Below, piece by piece: positions 34,633 through 43,086 of a stretch of DNA of 64,000 nucleotides. The notes beneath the pieces were generated by a model that was not told the origin of the DNA, did no database searches, and saw only the letters and a program-made list of their open reading frames with translations. A program made the position numbers and the translations under genes. Source of the DNA: Oligoflexus sp. (GTDB taxonomy: Bacteria; Bdellovibrionota_B; Oligoflexia; Oligoflexales; Oligoflexaceae). How positions within the stretch are numbered: the stretch's first letter is position 1; every line of letters begins with the position of its first letter. The stretch spans positions 1-64,000 of the forward strand of contig NZ_DASTAT010000109.1 in assembly GCF_035712445.1 (NCBI RefSeq). Direction: 5' to 3'.

Positions 34633-36540
34633 ATGGATTTTCGTTCCAGCACCCAAGGACTGCTGAGTCTTTGTCTGGCTTTCGGCCTGATGCCCAAGGC
34701 CATACTTGCAGCTCCCGCCACGCCAGCCGCCGCCGTAACCACGGCAGCATCGGAACAGAGCAATTGGAATCTGAAGGCTTTGTTCGCCGACCAGGCCGCC
34801 TGGGATGCTGCCGCCCAATCCATTGAAAAATCCCTGCCCAAACTTACCGCCTGCAAAGGCAAGCTGGCCCGCAGCGCCGAGCAGCTGGCGGAATGTCTGT
34901 CGACGGCCTATGAACTCAATAAGCAGTTCGCCCGCGTATCAGGTTACGCGAGCCGCATGAATGATGCTGATGGCTCGGATCCCAAAGGCCAGGAACTCGT
35001 GGGCCGCGTGGCGAAACTCGGCAGCAAGCTGTCGGAAGCTGCGAGTTTCATCAATCCTGAAATCATCGCGATTCCCCCCGCGCGTTTGAAAAAACTGCAG
35101 GCCGATAAGGCTCTCGCTCCCTATCGCTTCGCACTCGATAACATCGTGCGCCTGCGTGCTCACAGCCTCAGCACCCGGGAAGCGGAAATCGCCGCCCAGG
35201 CCAGCCAGATGGCGTCCGCACCGAATAAGCTTTATGGGACCTTTTCCACGCTGAATCATCCCTTCCCCAAGGTGAAACTGAAAAACGGTGAGGAAGTGGA
35301 GCTGACCCACGCGGCTTATACCAAATACCGCACCGCGACGGATGCCGAGGATCGCGAAAAGGTCTTCAAGGAATTCTTCGGCTCCTTTAAAAAAACCCGC
35401 GAAACCTATGCCGGTCTCTTCGAAGCGGCGATCAACCGCGATCATTTCTTCGCCCGTCTGCAAAACTATGACAGCGATATGGAAGCGTCCCTGAGCGCGA
35501 CCAATGTACCACTGCCTGTTTACAGCACGATGCTCGATCAGATCAAAGAGCATAAGGACCTTCTCTGGCGTTATCTGAAGCTCAAGCAGAAAATGCTGGG
35601 TCTTAAGGAGCTGAAGTATTCCGATCTTTATCTGCCGCTGACCCGTGCGGATGCTCCTCAGTACACGTTCGATGAAGCCAAAAAACTCGCCTATGAGACG
35701 CTGCAGCCGCTCGGCAGTGACTACGTGAAGATTCTGGACAAGGCGCTGGCGGAGCGCTGGATGGACATCTATCCGAAAAAAGGCAAGCGTTCCGGCGCGT
35801 ATATGGATGGTTCCGCTTATGAAGTGCATCCCTATGTGCTGATGAACTATAACAATGATTATGAAAGCGTCTCGACCTTCCTGCATGAGTTCGGCCATGC
35901 GGGTCACAGCTTCCTCGCGAACAGCACGCAGCCTTATCAGTACGCGGATTATCCTATTTTCGTCGCTGAAGTCGCCTCGACCTTCAATGAAGCCCTGCTT
36001 CACCATCAGCTGCTGAAGGACAGCAAGGATGACAAGACCCGCCTCTTCCTTTTGGGCCAGTACCTGGAAAGCTGGAGAACGACGGTCTTCCGCCAGGCTC
36101 TTTTTGCTGACTTCGAAGCCCAGATCCACCGGATGTCGGCCGAAGGGAAAACCCTGACCGCGGACACTCTGGAAAGCACCTACCTGAAACTTCTGCGGGA
36201 ATACTACGGCGAGGCCGAAGGCGTGGTGAAGGTGGATCCTATCTATGGCATGGAATGGGCCTATGTGGGCCACTTCTTCAATAGCTTTTATATGTTCCAG
36301 TACACCACCAGCTTCATCGCTTCGACCGCTCTTGCGGAAAAAGTTCAAAGCGGCGAAGCCGGAGCGCGGGACAACTATCTGAAGATGCTGAAAGCCGGCG
36401 GCTCGGCTTATCCGATTGACCTTCTGAAGATGGGCGGTGTGGATATGAGCACGGCCGCGCCTTACAATGTCGCCTTCAAATCCATGAAGGATGCTCTCGA
36501 CAAGGCCGAGAAACTGGTTCTGGGTCAGACCACCAGCTGA
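34633..36540 (+). CDS. pepF: Oligoendopeptidase F-like M3 metallopeptidase
   Basis: A 635-residue zinc peptidase of the M3B family. The HExxH zinc site reads LHEFGHAGHSF, with the downstream Glu ligand in FVAEVASTFNEALLHH. The FAAAI..RDHFFARLQNYDS and MDGSAYEVHPYVLMNYNND stretches are also family features. Unlike cytosolic PepF, it has an N-terminal signal-like segment (LLSLCLAFGLMPKAILAAPA), so it probably acts in the periplasm. CAGGAG precedes the ATG. It converges on the Kai-operon hybrid kinase gene with a perfect hairpin between them. Confidence 0.94.
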   Translation: MDFRSSTQGLLSLCLAFGLMPKAILAAPATPAAAVTTAASEQSNWNLKALFADQAAWDAAAQSIEKSLPKLTACKGKLARSAEQLAECLSTAYELNKQFARVSGYASRMNDADGSDPKGQELVGRVAKLGSKLSEAASFINPEIIAIPPARLKKLQADKALAPYRFALDNIVRLRAHSLSTREAEIAAQASQMASAPNKLYGTFSTLNHPFPKVKLKNGEEVELTHAAYTKYRTATDAEDREKVFKEFFGSFKKTRETYAGLFEAAINRDHFFARLQNYDSDMEASLSATNVPLPVYSTMLDQIKEHKDLLWRYLKLKQKMLGLKELKYSDLYLPLTRADAPQYTFDEAKKLAYETLQPLGSDYVKILDKALAERWMDIYPKKGKRSGAYMDGSAYEVHPYVLMNYNNDYESVSTFLHEFGHAGHSFLANSTQPYQYADYPIFVAEVASTFNEALLHHQLLKDSKDDKTRLFLLGQYLESWRTTVFRQALFADFEAQIHRMSAEGKTLTADTLESTYLKLLREYYGEAEGVVKVDPIYGMEWAYVGHFFNSFYMFQYTTSFIASTALAEKVQSGEAGARDNYLKMLKAGGSAYPIDLLKMGGVDMSTAAPYNVAFKSMKDALDKAEKLVLGQTTS

Positions 36541-36554
36541 CTAAGATTCGTCCG

Positions 36555-36585
36555 TCTGGTGGCTTGAAGACATCAAGCCACCAGA
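36555..36585. terminator. Bidirectional terminator hairpin between pepF and hybrid kinase
   Basis: TCTGGTGGCTTGA (36555-36567) pairs perfectly over 13 bases with its inverted copy (36573-36585) across loop AGACA. It lies between convergent genes, 15 bases after pepF and 18 after the kinase stop. T-runs are absent on either side, so rho-independent strength is uncertain. Confidence 0.7.
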
Positions 36586-36603
36586 ATCGGCTTCACATTC
36601 CGT

Positions 36604-39030
36604 CTAAATCGTGGAACCTGCTGGACTCAGACATGCCCTGTTCGGAAGGGAAGGCTCCCGACCATTCAGGATACGCAGGCAATAATCCGGCAGGGCGACA
36701 ATCGCGTTATCTTTGCAGATATAGCCGTCAAATCCCAAGGGCTTGTAATCACTTTCCGCCCACTTTCTTGTGTGCCCTGTAAAGGCAATGATCGTCCTCG
36801 CAAAACCTTTCTTGCGCAGGGCCGCGGTCGCTTCCGTCCCACTCATCTTCGGCATCTCGATATCCATAATGATGATATCGAAGCCGGCTTCGCTGCTCAC
36901 CTTCGTCAAGGCGTCTTCACCATTCTCCGCTGTCACCACCTGCGCCCCGCGTGCCGTCAGCAAATGTTCGAACAAGGCCCTTACATCCTCCGAATCATCG
37001 ACGATCAAAATCCTTCGCCCGGCCAGGTTTTCCAGGATAGCCGGCTGCAGAGTCAAGTGAAACGTGGATCCCTGGCCCGGGGATGAATCGGCCCAAATAC
37101 GGCCCTGATGATTTTCCATGATCTTAAAGCAGATCGCCAGTCCCAGGCCTGAACCGGAATATTGATCATGGGAATGCAGCCGCTGAAACATGAGGAAAAT
37201 ATTCTGAGCATGCTTCGGCTCGAAGCCGATCCCATTGTCCTGCACCGAGATCTGCCATGCTCCATCCAGGCGCTTCGACCGGATCTGAATCCGCGGCGTC
37301 TCACCGGGCTTGCGAAATTTGATGGCATTGCTCAGAAGGTTCTGGAAGAGCTGAGTGAGCTGCGACTTATCGCCTTGCACAAGCGGCAAGACCTCATGTT
37401 CAATGACAGCTCCGGACTCACGGACGGCTTCCTGCAAATTTTCAAGGGCCAGATCGAGGGCATCCTGAAGGTCGACCGGCACCAGAGTGAACTCCGCACC
37501 CGCTATCCTTGAGAAACTGAGAAGGTCGTTCGTCAGCGTCTTCATGCGTCCCGAGCATTTTATCGCGATATCCATGTACTTTTTCGCCTGCAACGAACAC
37601 TGATTCTGAAGCTCGTTCCGCAGAAGATACAGGTAGCTCTCGATGGTGCGGATGGGTTCTTTCAGATCGTGGGACGCGATGCTGGCGAACTGCTCCAGCT
37701 CCCTATTGACTTTGATCAGCGCCGAGTGACGAACGCGCAGCTGTTCCAGGGCACGCCTTTCCTTGAAGTCGCGACAGGCTGTGATCCGATATTTGCGTTC
37801 TCCATCATCCAGCCATTTGCTTTGAAATTCCAGCTGCAGCTTTTCCCCGTCCCGGCGGATGCCATAGCTTTCGAAAGGGCTTTCATCATCCGACTTGATC
37901 TTGGATTGAAAGAACCCGCGTTCATTGTCCTGAATCAATTCCAGGATGTTCCGGCCTAGAAGCTCCGCGACTTGGAGTTGAAAGAAATTCGCGAAGCTCA
38001 GATTGCAATCAACGATGTTCTCGCCTTCATGAACCACGATGCCTTCAAAGGTGCTGTTCGCCAGCTTATGGTAGCGCGCCTCGCTGCGACGGGCTGCAGT
38101 TTCGGCCGCGGATCGAGCAACGACAGCTTCCTGCAGGCGCTTGTTCACATCCAAAAGATCGGTCGTTCGCTGCTTCACCAATTCGTCCAGCAATTCGATG
38201 GATCGACGCGGCGGCAGGTCCGCTCGTCCCTTTCCCCAAGCCTTCAGCATGAACTGCCAGACGGAAACACCCCCCTTTGAATCACCAGCTCTCGCATGAT
38301 GGAACACAACGATGGGCGCCTGCCTGGCACGTGCGCGAATCCTGTCCAGCATGATCTCGTCCCAATGATCCAGGCCATCGGCATCCAAAAGAACAAGATC
38401 GAATTCGTCCTTTTCCAAAACCTTGATCGCATCCTCAGGCGCCTCGCGACAGGCGACGGCCAGGCCCAGCGTCCTGGCTTTCTGCCGAAAATCGTCCGAG
38501 GACGACGGTTCATGGGAGTCCTTGGAAACAACGAGTAGATTCAGGGTCCGCGCTCCGCCCTGATCGGCCGGACCTGTGCCATGAGCCTTGGAATCGGTTT
38601 CCGAGGGCAAGGATCCGAAGCGCAGCCAGAAGTCCCTGATAACTCCGACCGCGTTCTCAAACTCCTGGTACTCATGCGGCTTCGATACATAGCAATTGGC
38701 GCCTAGACTATAGCACAGGGAAATATCCGCCTGGGCATTGGACGTTGTGAACACCACGACTGGAATATCCCTTAGTTCCTCATCTGACTTCAATTCCCGC
38801 AAAAGCTCCCGTCCATCGATCTTCGGAAGATTGAGATCAAGAATGACAAGGTCTGGTCGTCTGGCTCCATTCACCTTGACTTGACCAAAAAAATATTTCA
38901 TCGCTTCCGCCCCGTCCTCGATCACTGTCAGGCGGTTGTTCCGAGAATCCTTCTGAAATATTTCCCGCGTGAGATCCGAATCACCCAGATCATCTTCTAT
39001 GAGCAAAATTTCTGCATGCTGTGCGGCCAT
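36604..39030 (-). CDS. Hybrid kinase: receiver, pseudo-receiver, PAS, kinase, receiver
   Basis: About 808 residues from ATG 39030 (GGGATGG upstream; 11 bases after the upstream kinase stop). Domains in order: (1) an Rcp1-type receiver (ILLIEDDLGDSDL, phospho-Asp in VILDLNLP, Lys in YVSKPHE); (2) a receiver-like domain with LVLLDADGLDHWDE but without the acidic pocket, probably degenerate; (3) a coiled coil and PAS domain; (4) a HisKA domain with its His (ASIASHDLKEPIRT) and an ATPase with N-box LLSNAIKF, DNGIGFEP and GSGLGLAI; (5) a C-terminal receiver (ILIVDDSEDVR, IIMDIEMPKMSG). No DNA-binding output. Last of the five-gene kai operon, it may receive or pass on phosphate from the Kai-linked kinase. 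Confidence 0.93.
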   Translation of the reverse strand: MAAQHAEILLIEDDLGDSDLTREIFQKDSRNNRLTVIEDGAEAMKYFFGQVKVNGARRPDLVILDLNLPKIDGRELLRELKSDEELRDIPVVVFTTSNAQADISLCYSLGANCYVSKPHEYQEFENAVGVIRDFWLRFGSLPSETDSKAHGTGPADQGGARTLNLLVVSKDSHEPSSSDDFRQKARTLGLAVACREAPEDAIKVLEKDEFDLVLLDADGLDHWDEIMLDRIRARARQAPIVVFHHARAGDSKGGVSVWQFMLKAWGKGRADLPPRRSIELLDELVKQRTTDLLDVNKRLQEAVVARSAAETAARRSEARYHKLANSTFEGIVVHEGENIVDCNLSFANFFQLQVAELLGRNILELIQDNERGFFQSKIKSDDESPFESYGIRRDGEKLQLEFQSKWLDDGERKYRITACRDFKERRALEQLRVRHSALIKVNRELEQFASIASHDLKEPIRTIESYLYLLRNELQNQCSLQAKKYMDIAIKCSGRMKTLTNDLLSFSRIAGAEFTLVPVDLQDALDLALENLQEAVRESGAVIEHEVLPLVQGDKSQLTQLFQNLLSNAIKFRKPGETPRIQIRSKRLDGAWQISVQDNGIGFEPKHAQNIFLMFQRLHSHDQYSGSGLGLAICFKIMENHQGRIWADSSPGQGSTFHLTLQPAILENLAGRRILIVDDSEDVRALFEHLLTARGAQVVTAENGEDALTKVSSEAGFDIIIMDIEMPKMSGTEATAALRKKGFARTIIAFTGHTRKWAESDYKPLGFDGYICKDNAIVALPDYCLRILNGREPSLPNRACLSPAGSTI

Positions 39031-39041
39031 CGAACCATCCC

Positions 39042-40667
39042 TTATTGCTGCGCATTCCATAGCACCATCTGTGCTGGAAACAAGACGTGAACCCAAGACC
39101 CAAGGCCTACGACTGACTCCATCCGCATCCTTCCGCCGTGCCTTTCCATTATTTTTCTACATATCGCAAGCCCCAGGCCGGCTCCAGGGTACTTCGTTTG
39201 CGTATGAAGCCGCTTAAACGGAACAAAGACCTGCTCCAGATATTGGCTTTCAATACCGATCCCATTATCCTGGACAGTCAAGTCCAAATCACCTTCGTTT
39301 GATTTCACAGCATATACGCTGATCTGCAGAGGAACGTCCTCCCGTCTAAATTTCACCGCATTGGCGATGACATTGCTAAAGATCTGGTAGAGTTCACTGC
39401 GCGGCATCTTAACCTTGGGCAGGGCCTGGACGTTCAGGTGCGCTGCCGCCGATGAAATCGAAGCCGCCTGGTCGTTCAACACGTCGTCCAAAATCATCGA
39501 CATGTCCAGCGTCTGACTCTCCAGATTCTCATGACCAACCCGCGAGAGATTGAGAAGCCCCTGGATCAAATCACGCATCCGACGCGATCCCTCGACTATT
39601 TGATCCAGATACCTGCGTCCCGACTCATCAACCAGATCCCGATACCTGGCCGTGAAGACGCCGACGTAGTTCATGATCTTACGCAAGGGTTCCTGCAGAT
39701 CGTGCGAGGCGACGAAGGCGAATTGAGCCAGTTCATCATTGGACCGGGCCAGTTCCTGCTCGATGCACTTTTGCTCATGAATATCCGTGCCGGTGCAGAT
39801 CCATTGCAGAGCCCCACCTCTTCTGCTCGTCACCGGAAGGCCTTGGATCAGATGCCAGCGATAGAGCTTCGAGGCAGCCGCGAGAAGCCTGCATTCCATG
39901 TGGAAGGGCCGAGGATCATGCACAAGACTGGTCCAAAGAGTATCGTATGAAGGCAGATCATTGCTGTGAATAATGGCGGCCATATCGCAGTCGTTCTCCG
40001 AATCCTTCTCGGGAACTCGACCATTGAATTCATACCAGCGCCGATTGAAATACGTGGCATGACCCCGCGCATCCGTCGTCCAGACGATATGGGGCATGGA
40101 ATCCGCCAGGATCTGAAACCACTCCCTGCTTTCACGAAGAGCTTCGAGGTTCTTCTTTTGCGGTCTGAGGTCAGTGATGATCAGGCAGATCAAAGCCCGC
40201 TGACTGGTCGGCATCGAATTGAAGGAGACGAGGGTATCGATCCGATCACCCGCGGGGCCTTTCAGTCCCAGCTCAGCGCTGCTTGGGGTCACGCTGGCTT
40301 TGAGGCTCAGCTCCCGATAGCTGTCTCTGTCCGATTCACATACGAATCCTTCCAAATCCTTGCCCATGATGGTTTGAATGGGAAGTCCGAGCAGGCCTGC
40401 GAAGCTGGAGTTGCAGTATGTGATCATTCCAGCAAGCCCCAGAACGACAGCTCCTTGCTCCATCGAATTCAAAAAGACCCTGTAAACCTCATCCGCGCCA
40501 CTCAGCGTGAAAATCTTCTCGCCATCTTCTGTATTGACGACCAGGGCGTCCACCTCGCCCGCTTGAATTGCGTGCAGCAGTTCTTCAGCCTCCTGCAGCC
40601 GCTGCTGCAGGACTGCGACCTCCTGTGCACTCTCGTCAGACAGATTCAATTCGGAGGACTTTTCCAT
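39042..40667 (-). CDS. PAS-domain histidine kinase of kai operon
   Basis: A 541-residue cytosolic kinase without TM segments. An N-terminal coiled coil (VLQQRLQEAEELLHAIQAGEVDALVV, common in kinases of light/redox-type families) leads to two PAS domains (about residues 60-175 and 180-305; WTTDARGHATYFNRRWYEF in the second). HisKA has its phospho-His in VASHDLQEPLRKI, and the HATPase has NVIANAVKF, DNGIGIES and GAGLGLAI. It overlaps kaiB2 by 22 bases and its own AGGAG site lies within that gene, so production is coupled to the Kai proteins. It resembles the SasA-like output kinases in function by context only; it lacks a KaiB-like N-terminal domain. Confidence 0.94.
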   Translation of the reverse strand: MEKSSELNLSDESAQEVAVLQQRLQEAEELLHAIQAGEVDALVVNTEDGEKIFTLSGADEVYRVFLNSMEQGAVVLGLAGMITYCNSSFAGLLGLPIQTIMGKDLEGFVCESDRDSYRELSLKASVTPSSAELGLKGPAGDRIDTLVSFNSMPTSQRALICLIITDLRPQKKNLEALRESREWFQILADSMPHIVWTTDARGHATYFNRRWYEFNGRVPEKDSENDCDMAAIIHSNDLPSYDTLWTSLVHDPRPFHMECRLLAAASKLYRWHLIQGLPVTSRRGGALQWICTGTDIHEQKCIEQELARSNDELAQFAFVASHDLQEPLRKIMNYVGVFTARYRDLVDESGRRYLDQIVEGSRRMRDLIQGLLNLSRVGHENLESQTLDMSMILDDVLNDQAASISSAAAHLNVQALPKVKMPRSELYQIFSNVIANAVKFRREDVPLQISVYAVKSNEGDLDLTVQDNGIGIESQYLEQVFVPFKRLHTQTKYPGAGLGLAICRKIMERHGGRMRMESVVGLGSWVHVLFPAQMVLWNAQQ

Positions 40668-40984
40668 GTCCGCTCCTGCTGTCGCATGCCGACAGAAATC
40701 AAAATCCCCTGCTTCTTGGACATATCCCCAATATAACGCCGCATGGGAGATGGCAAGGTACGCACCAGCGTAGGGACAGCGACGATCTGCGCGGCTTTCG
40801 CGAGAGCTGGCTGCTGATAGATATCCACGATCTCAAGCTCGTAACGACCCTTAAGAAAGCTTTCGCAGGTGGCTTTGATTTCCTCGATCGCTCGCTGAGA
40901 CCTCACCGATAATCCTGCCACGTAAAGGCAGAAGACATACTGCATCGGGACGCCATCAGCGATCACGCTTGTTGTCGCGCTCAT
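40646..40984 (-). CDS. kaiB2: KaiB-like protein, second copy
   Basis: About 112 residues, KaiB family (thioredoxin-related fold-switching protein that binds KaiC). Signature stretches are FCLYVAGLSVRSQRAI, LEIVDIYQQPALAKAAQIVAVPTL and RRYIGDMSKKQGIL. It departs from the canonical LPPPxxRIIGDLS (here LPSPMRRYIGDMS) and carries a different C-terminus (VGMRQQERTWKSPPN), so it is diverged from the first copy. The second ATG (40984) is better spaced from AAGGAGG than the first (40987). It overlaps kaiB1 by 29 bases and the kinase gene by 22. Confidence 0.93.
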   Translation of the reverse strand: MSATTSVIADGVPMQYVFCLYVAGLSVRSQRAIEEIKATCESFLKGRYELEIVDIYQQPALAKAAQIVAVPTLVRTLPSPMRRYIGDMSKKQGILISVGMRQQERTWKSPPN

Positions 40985-41309
40985 CATCAGCCTCCTTTAC
41001 CGGCCGGATATCGAGACCGACCAGGACCTTCTCCGTATTGGAAAGGTCCCCAATGATGCGTTTCAGCGGAGGCGGAAGGCGTCGTATCAATGTCGGCACC
41101 GCAACGATTTGATCTCCTTTCGCCAGCTGCGGCTGTTCCCATAGGTCGATCAGCTGCACCTCGTACTGGTAGCCCTCCAGGTGGTGCCTGCAGATCTCCT
41201 GGAGATTGTCGATCGCGGCGAGGCACTTGGGCGTTTGTCCGGCTACGTAGAGCCTCAGGATAATGCGTTTCTTCTCGTCCTGCGGGGATGGGTTCGTCAT
41301 AGTTTTCAT
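40956..41309 (-). CDS. kaiB1: KaiB-like protein, first copy
   Basis: About 117 residues and very close to canonical KaiB: LRLYVAGQTPKCLAAI, LIDLWEQPQLAKGDQIVAVPTL and RLPPPLKRIIGDLSNTEKVLVGLD. KaiB binds the ADP-state CI ring of KaiC and controls its phospho-state and partner release. The ATG at 41309 lies 12 bases after the kaiC stop; a TTG overlapping that stop (41321) and an ATG at 41300 are alternatives. A charged tail (VKEADDERDNKRD) extends beyond the usual end. Confidence 0.95.
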   Translation of the reverse strand: MKTMTNPSPQDEKKRIILRLYVAGQTPKCLAAIDNLQEICRHHLEGYQYEVQLIDLWEQPQLAKGDQIVAVPTLIRRLPPPLKRIIGDLSNTEKVLVGLDIRPVKEADDERDNKRDR

Positions 41310-41321
41310 ATCTAATCTCAA

Positions 41322-42830
41322 TCAACCATTGGACCAGTCCAATCGCAACCGATCCTGAGCCTGTTGCATCATGCGAGCTGATCCTGTCAGAATACCATTT
41401 GGACCAAAATAGACGTCGACGAGGTCGATTCCCTGTGAAGTGAGCAGCAGTTCTCGGATCCGATTGGAATGGTCCATTCCCCGGGACTTCAGGATCTGAA
41501 TCGTGCGATTCCTTTCGCCGTTACTTTCCACGGATTGCATCTTGATCCATGTATCAATTAAAGACGAGATCCCTACATCACTGCTGTCCAATTCCCCAGG
41601 GCCGCGGGCCAGGCCCAGCAGCAGGATTGTAATATGCTTTTCCTTGAGCAAATCCAGAAGCCGCAGGAGCATCATGTGAACGTCCAGTATCCCGCCACTG
41701 ATCAGAAAGCTCGTCACCGGATCGATCACCAGGACCTCAGGTTTGAACTCTTCGGTATGCTTGTGTATCGAAACAAGATGCCTTTCCAGTCCAAACAAGG
41801 AAGGTCGGGACGGCACGATCTTTAAAAGCCCGCTCTCGCGATAAGGACCAAGCTCCATACCGATGGAACGCATATTCCGTAAGAGCTGTTCGGGGGTTTC
41901 TTCGAAACAAAACATCAGCGATTTTTTTCCACGGCGGCATGTCGCTGCGACGAGACTTGAGCCCAGGCTGGTCTTGCCTGTCCCTGCCGATCCCGACACC
42001 AATATGCAGCTGCCGCGATAGTAACCCTGGCCTCCGAGCATCTGATCAAGCTTGGGAATGCCGCTCGGGATGCGTTCGCTTGATGCAGGGTAATCCAGGT
42101 TGAGCGTTGTCGACGGCAGCACGGAAAACCCGTTCTGATCGATGAGAAAGGGATATTCATTGGTGCCGTGGGCCGATCCTCGGTATTTAACGACGCGAAG
42201 CCGACGGGTGGAAACCTGATTGTCCACGCGGTGATCGAGAAAGACCACACAGTCTGACACATACTCTTCGAGACCATGCCGCGTTAAAGTGTTGGCGCCC
42301 TTCTCGGCCGTGATAATGGCTGTCACTTTCTTTTCCTTCAGCCAGCGAAATAAGCGGTTGAGTTCGGCTCGAATAATCGTCGTATCCTTCAGAGCACCGA
42401 AGAGAAACTCGATGGTATCCAGGACCACCCGTTTCGCGCCGACCTGAGAGATGGCGTAATCAAGGCGGACGAAAATCGCTTCCAAATCATACTCACCCGT
42501 TTCCTCAATCTCCGAGCGCTGGATACTGACAAAGTCAATAGCCAACTTTCCATCCTTGACGAGTTGACGCAAGTTAAAGCCCAGGGAGGAAACATTGACA
42601 GCCAGATCGTCTTCCGTTTCTTCGAAACACATGAAGACGCCGTTCTCATGATATTGGTTCACTCCGGAAACCAGAAATTCAATGCCAAACAGAGTTTTTC
42701 CACTACCTGCTGATCCGGTCACCAGAGTTGGCCGCCCTGCTGGCAAACCACCGTACGTGATTTCATCAAAGCCTTTGATTCCGGTCGGAACCTTCTGAAG
42801 AGCCGGCAGAGCTGCTTCATCGGAGCTCAT
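41322..42830 (-). CDS. kaiC: KaiC-like double RecA ATPase
   Basis: A 502-residue two-domain KaiC (CI about 1-250, CII about 250-490). Walker A motifs are GSAGSGKT (39-46) and GSAGTGKT (280-287); catalytic Glu pairs are CFEET (69-73 and 309-313). The CII phosphorylation segment reads DVGISSLIDTW, with Ser422-Ser423 at the position of the Ser431-Thr432 pair of cyanobacterial KaiC, and the NRTIQILKSRG stretch downstream also matches. So autokinase/phosphatase cycling is structurally possible. The C-terminal peptide that recruits KaiA is short and divergent (ARMMQQAQDRLRLDWSNG), and no kaiA is present. First gene of the operon. Confidence 0.95.
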   Translation of the reverse strand: MSSDEAALPALQKVPTGIKGFDEITYGGLPAGRPTLVTGSAGSGKTLFGIEFLVSGVNQYHENGVFMCFEETEDDLAVNVSSLGFNLRQLVKDGKLAIDFVSIQRSEIEETGEYDLEAIFVRLDYAISQVGAKRVVLDTIEFLFGALKDTTIIRAELNRLFRWLKEKKVTAIITAEKGANTLTRHGLEEYVSDCVVFLDHRVDNQVSTRRLRVVKYRGSAHGTNEYPFLIDQNGFSVLPSTTLNLDYPASSERIPSGIPKLDQMLGGQGYYRGSCILVSGSAGTGKTSLGSSLVAATCRRGKKSLMFCFEETPEQLLRNMRSIGMELGPYRESGLLKIVPSRPSLFGLERHLVSIHKHTEEFKPEVLVIDPVTSFLISGGILDVHMMLLRLLDLLKEKHITILLLGLARGPGELDSSDVGISSLIDTWIKMQSVESNGERNRTIQILKSRGMDHSNRIRELLLTSQGIDLVDVYFGPNGILTGSARMMQQAQDRLRLDWSNG

Positions 42831-42872
42831 AAGGGAGTCCTAGTAGAAAGGATCAATCGGCAGGTTCGCGCG

Positions 42873-42921
42873 CTTTCTATTATGCGTACGAAGCCCCCAC
42901 GACTCGCGCTAGAATAGAAAG
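42873..42921. promoter_or_regulatory. Inverted repeat between kaiC and lysR-type gene
   Basis: CTTTCTATT (42873-42881) is repeated in inverted orientation as AATAGAAAG (42913-42921), 31 bases apart, in the shared 256-base region of the divergent kaiC and LysR-type genes. The spacing suits two half-operators for a dimer-of-dimers regulator. No clean promoter hexamers are seen. Confidence 0.45.
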
Positions 42922-43086
42922 TATTTCGTATTTCCGCAAGCAGAAGACGTGGCGTCGCCTGCTTCGGTTGAGCCTGCTTCATGGACGATCAAGGTTCGCA
43001 ACGGGCTCAGGAGGGGATGCAGGATTCCCGTGGCTATGATACAAAGCATGAGCAATTGCTTGCAAAGATTGAACTGAGAGTTTGCC

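Noticed and set aside
34939..36348. 469-codon frame opposite pepF
   Set aside because: Shadow of the metallopeptidase gene.
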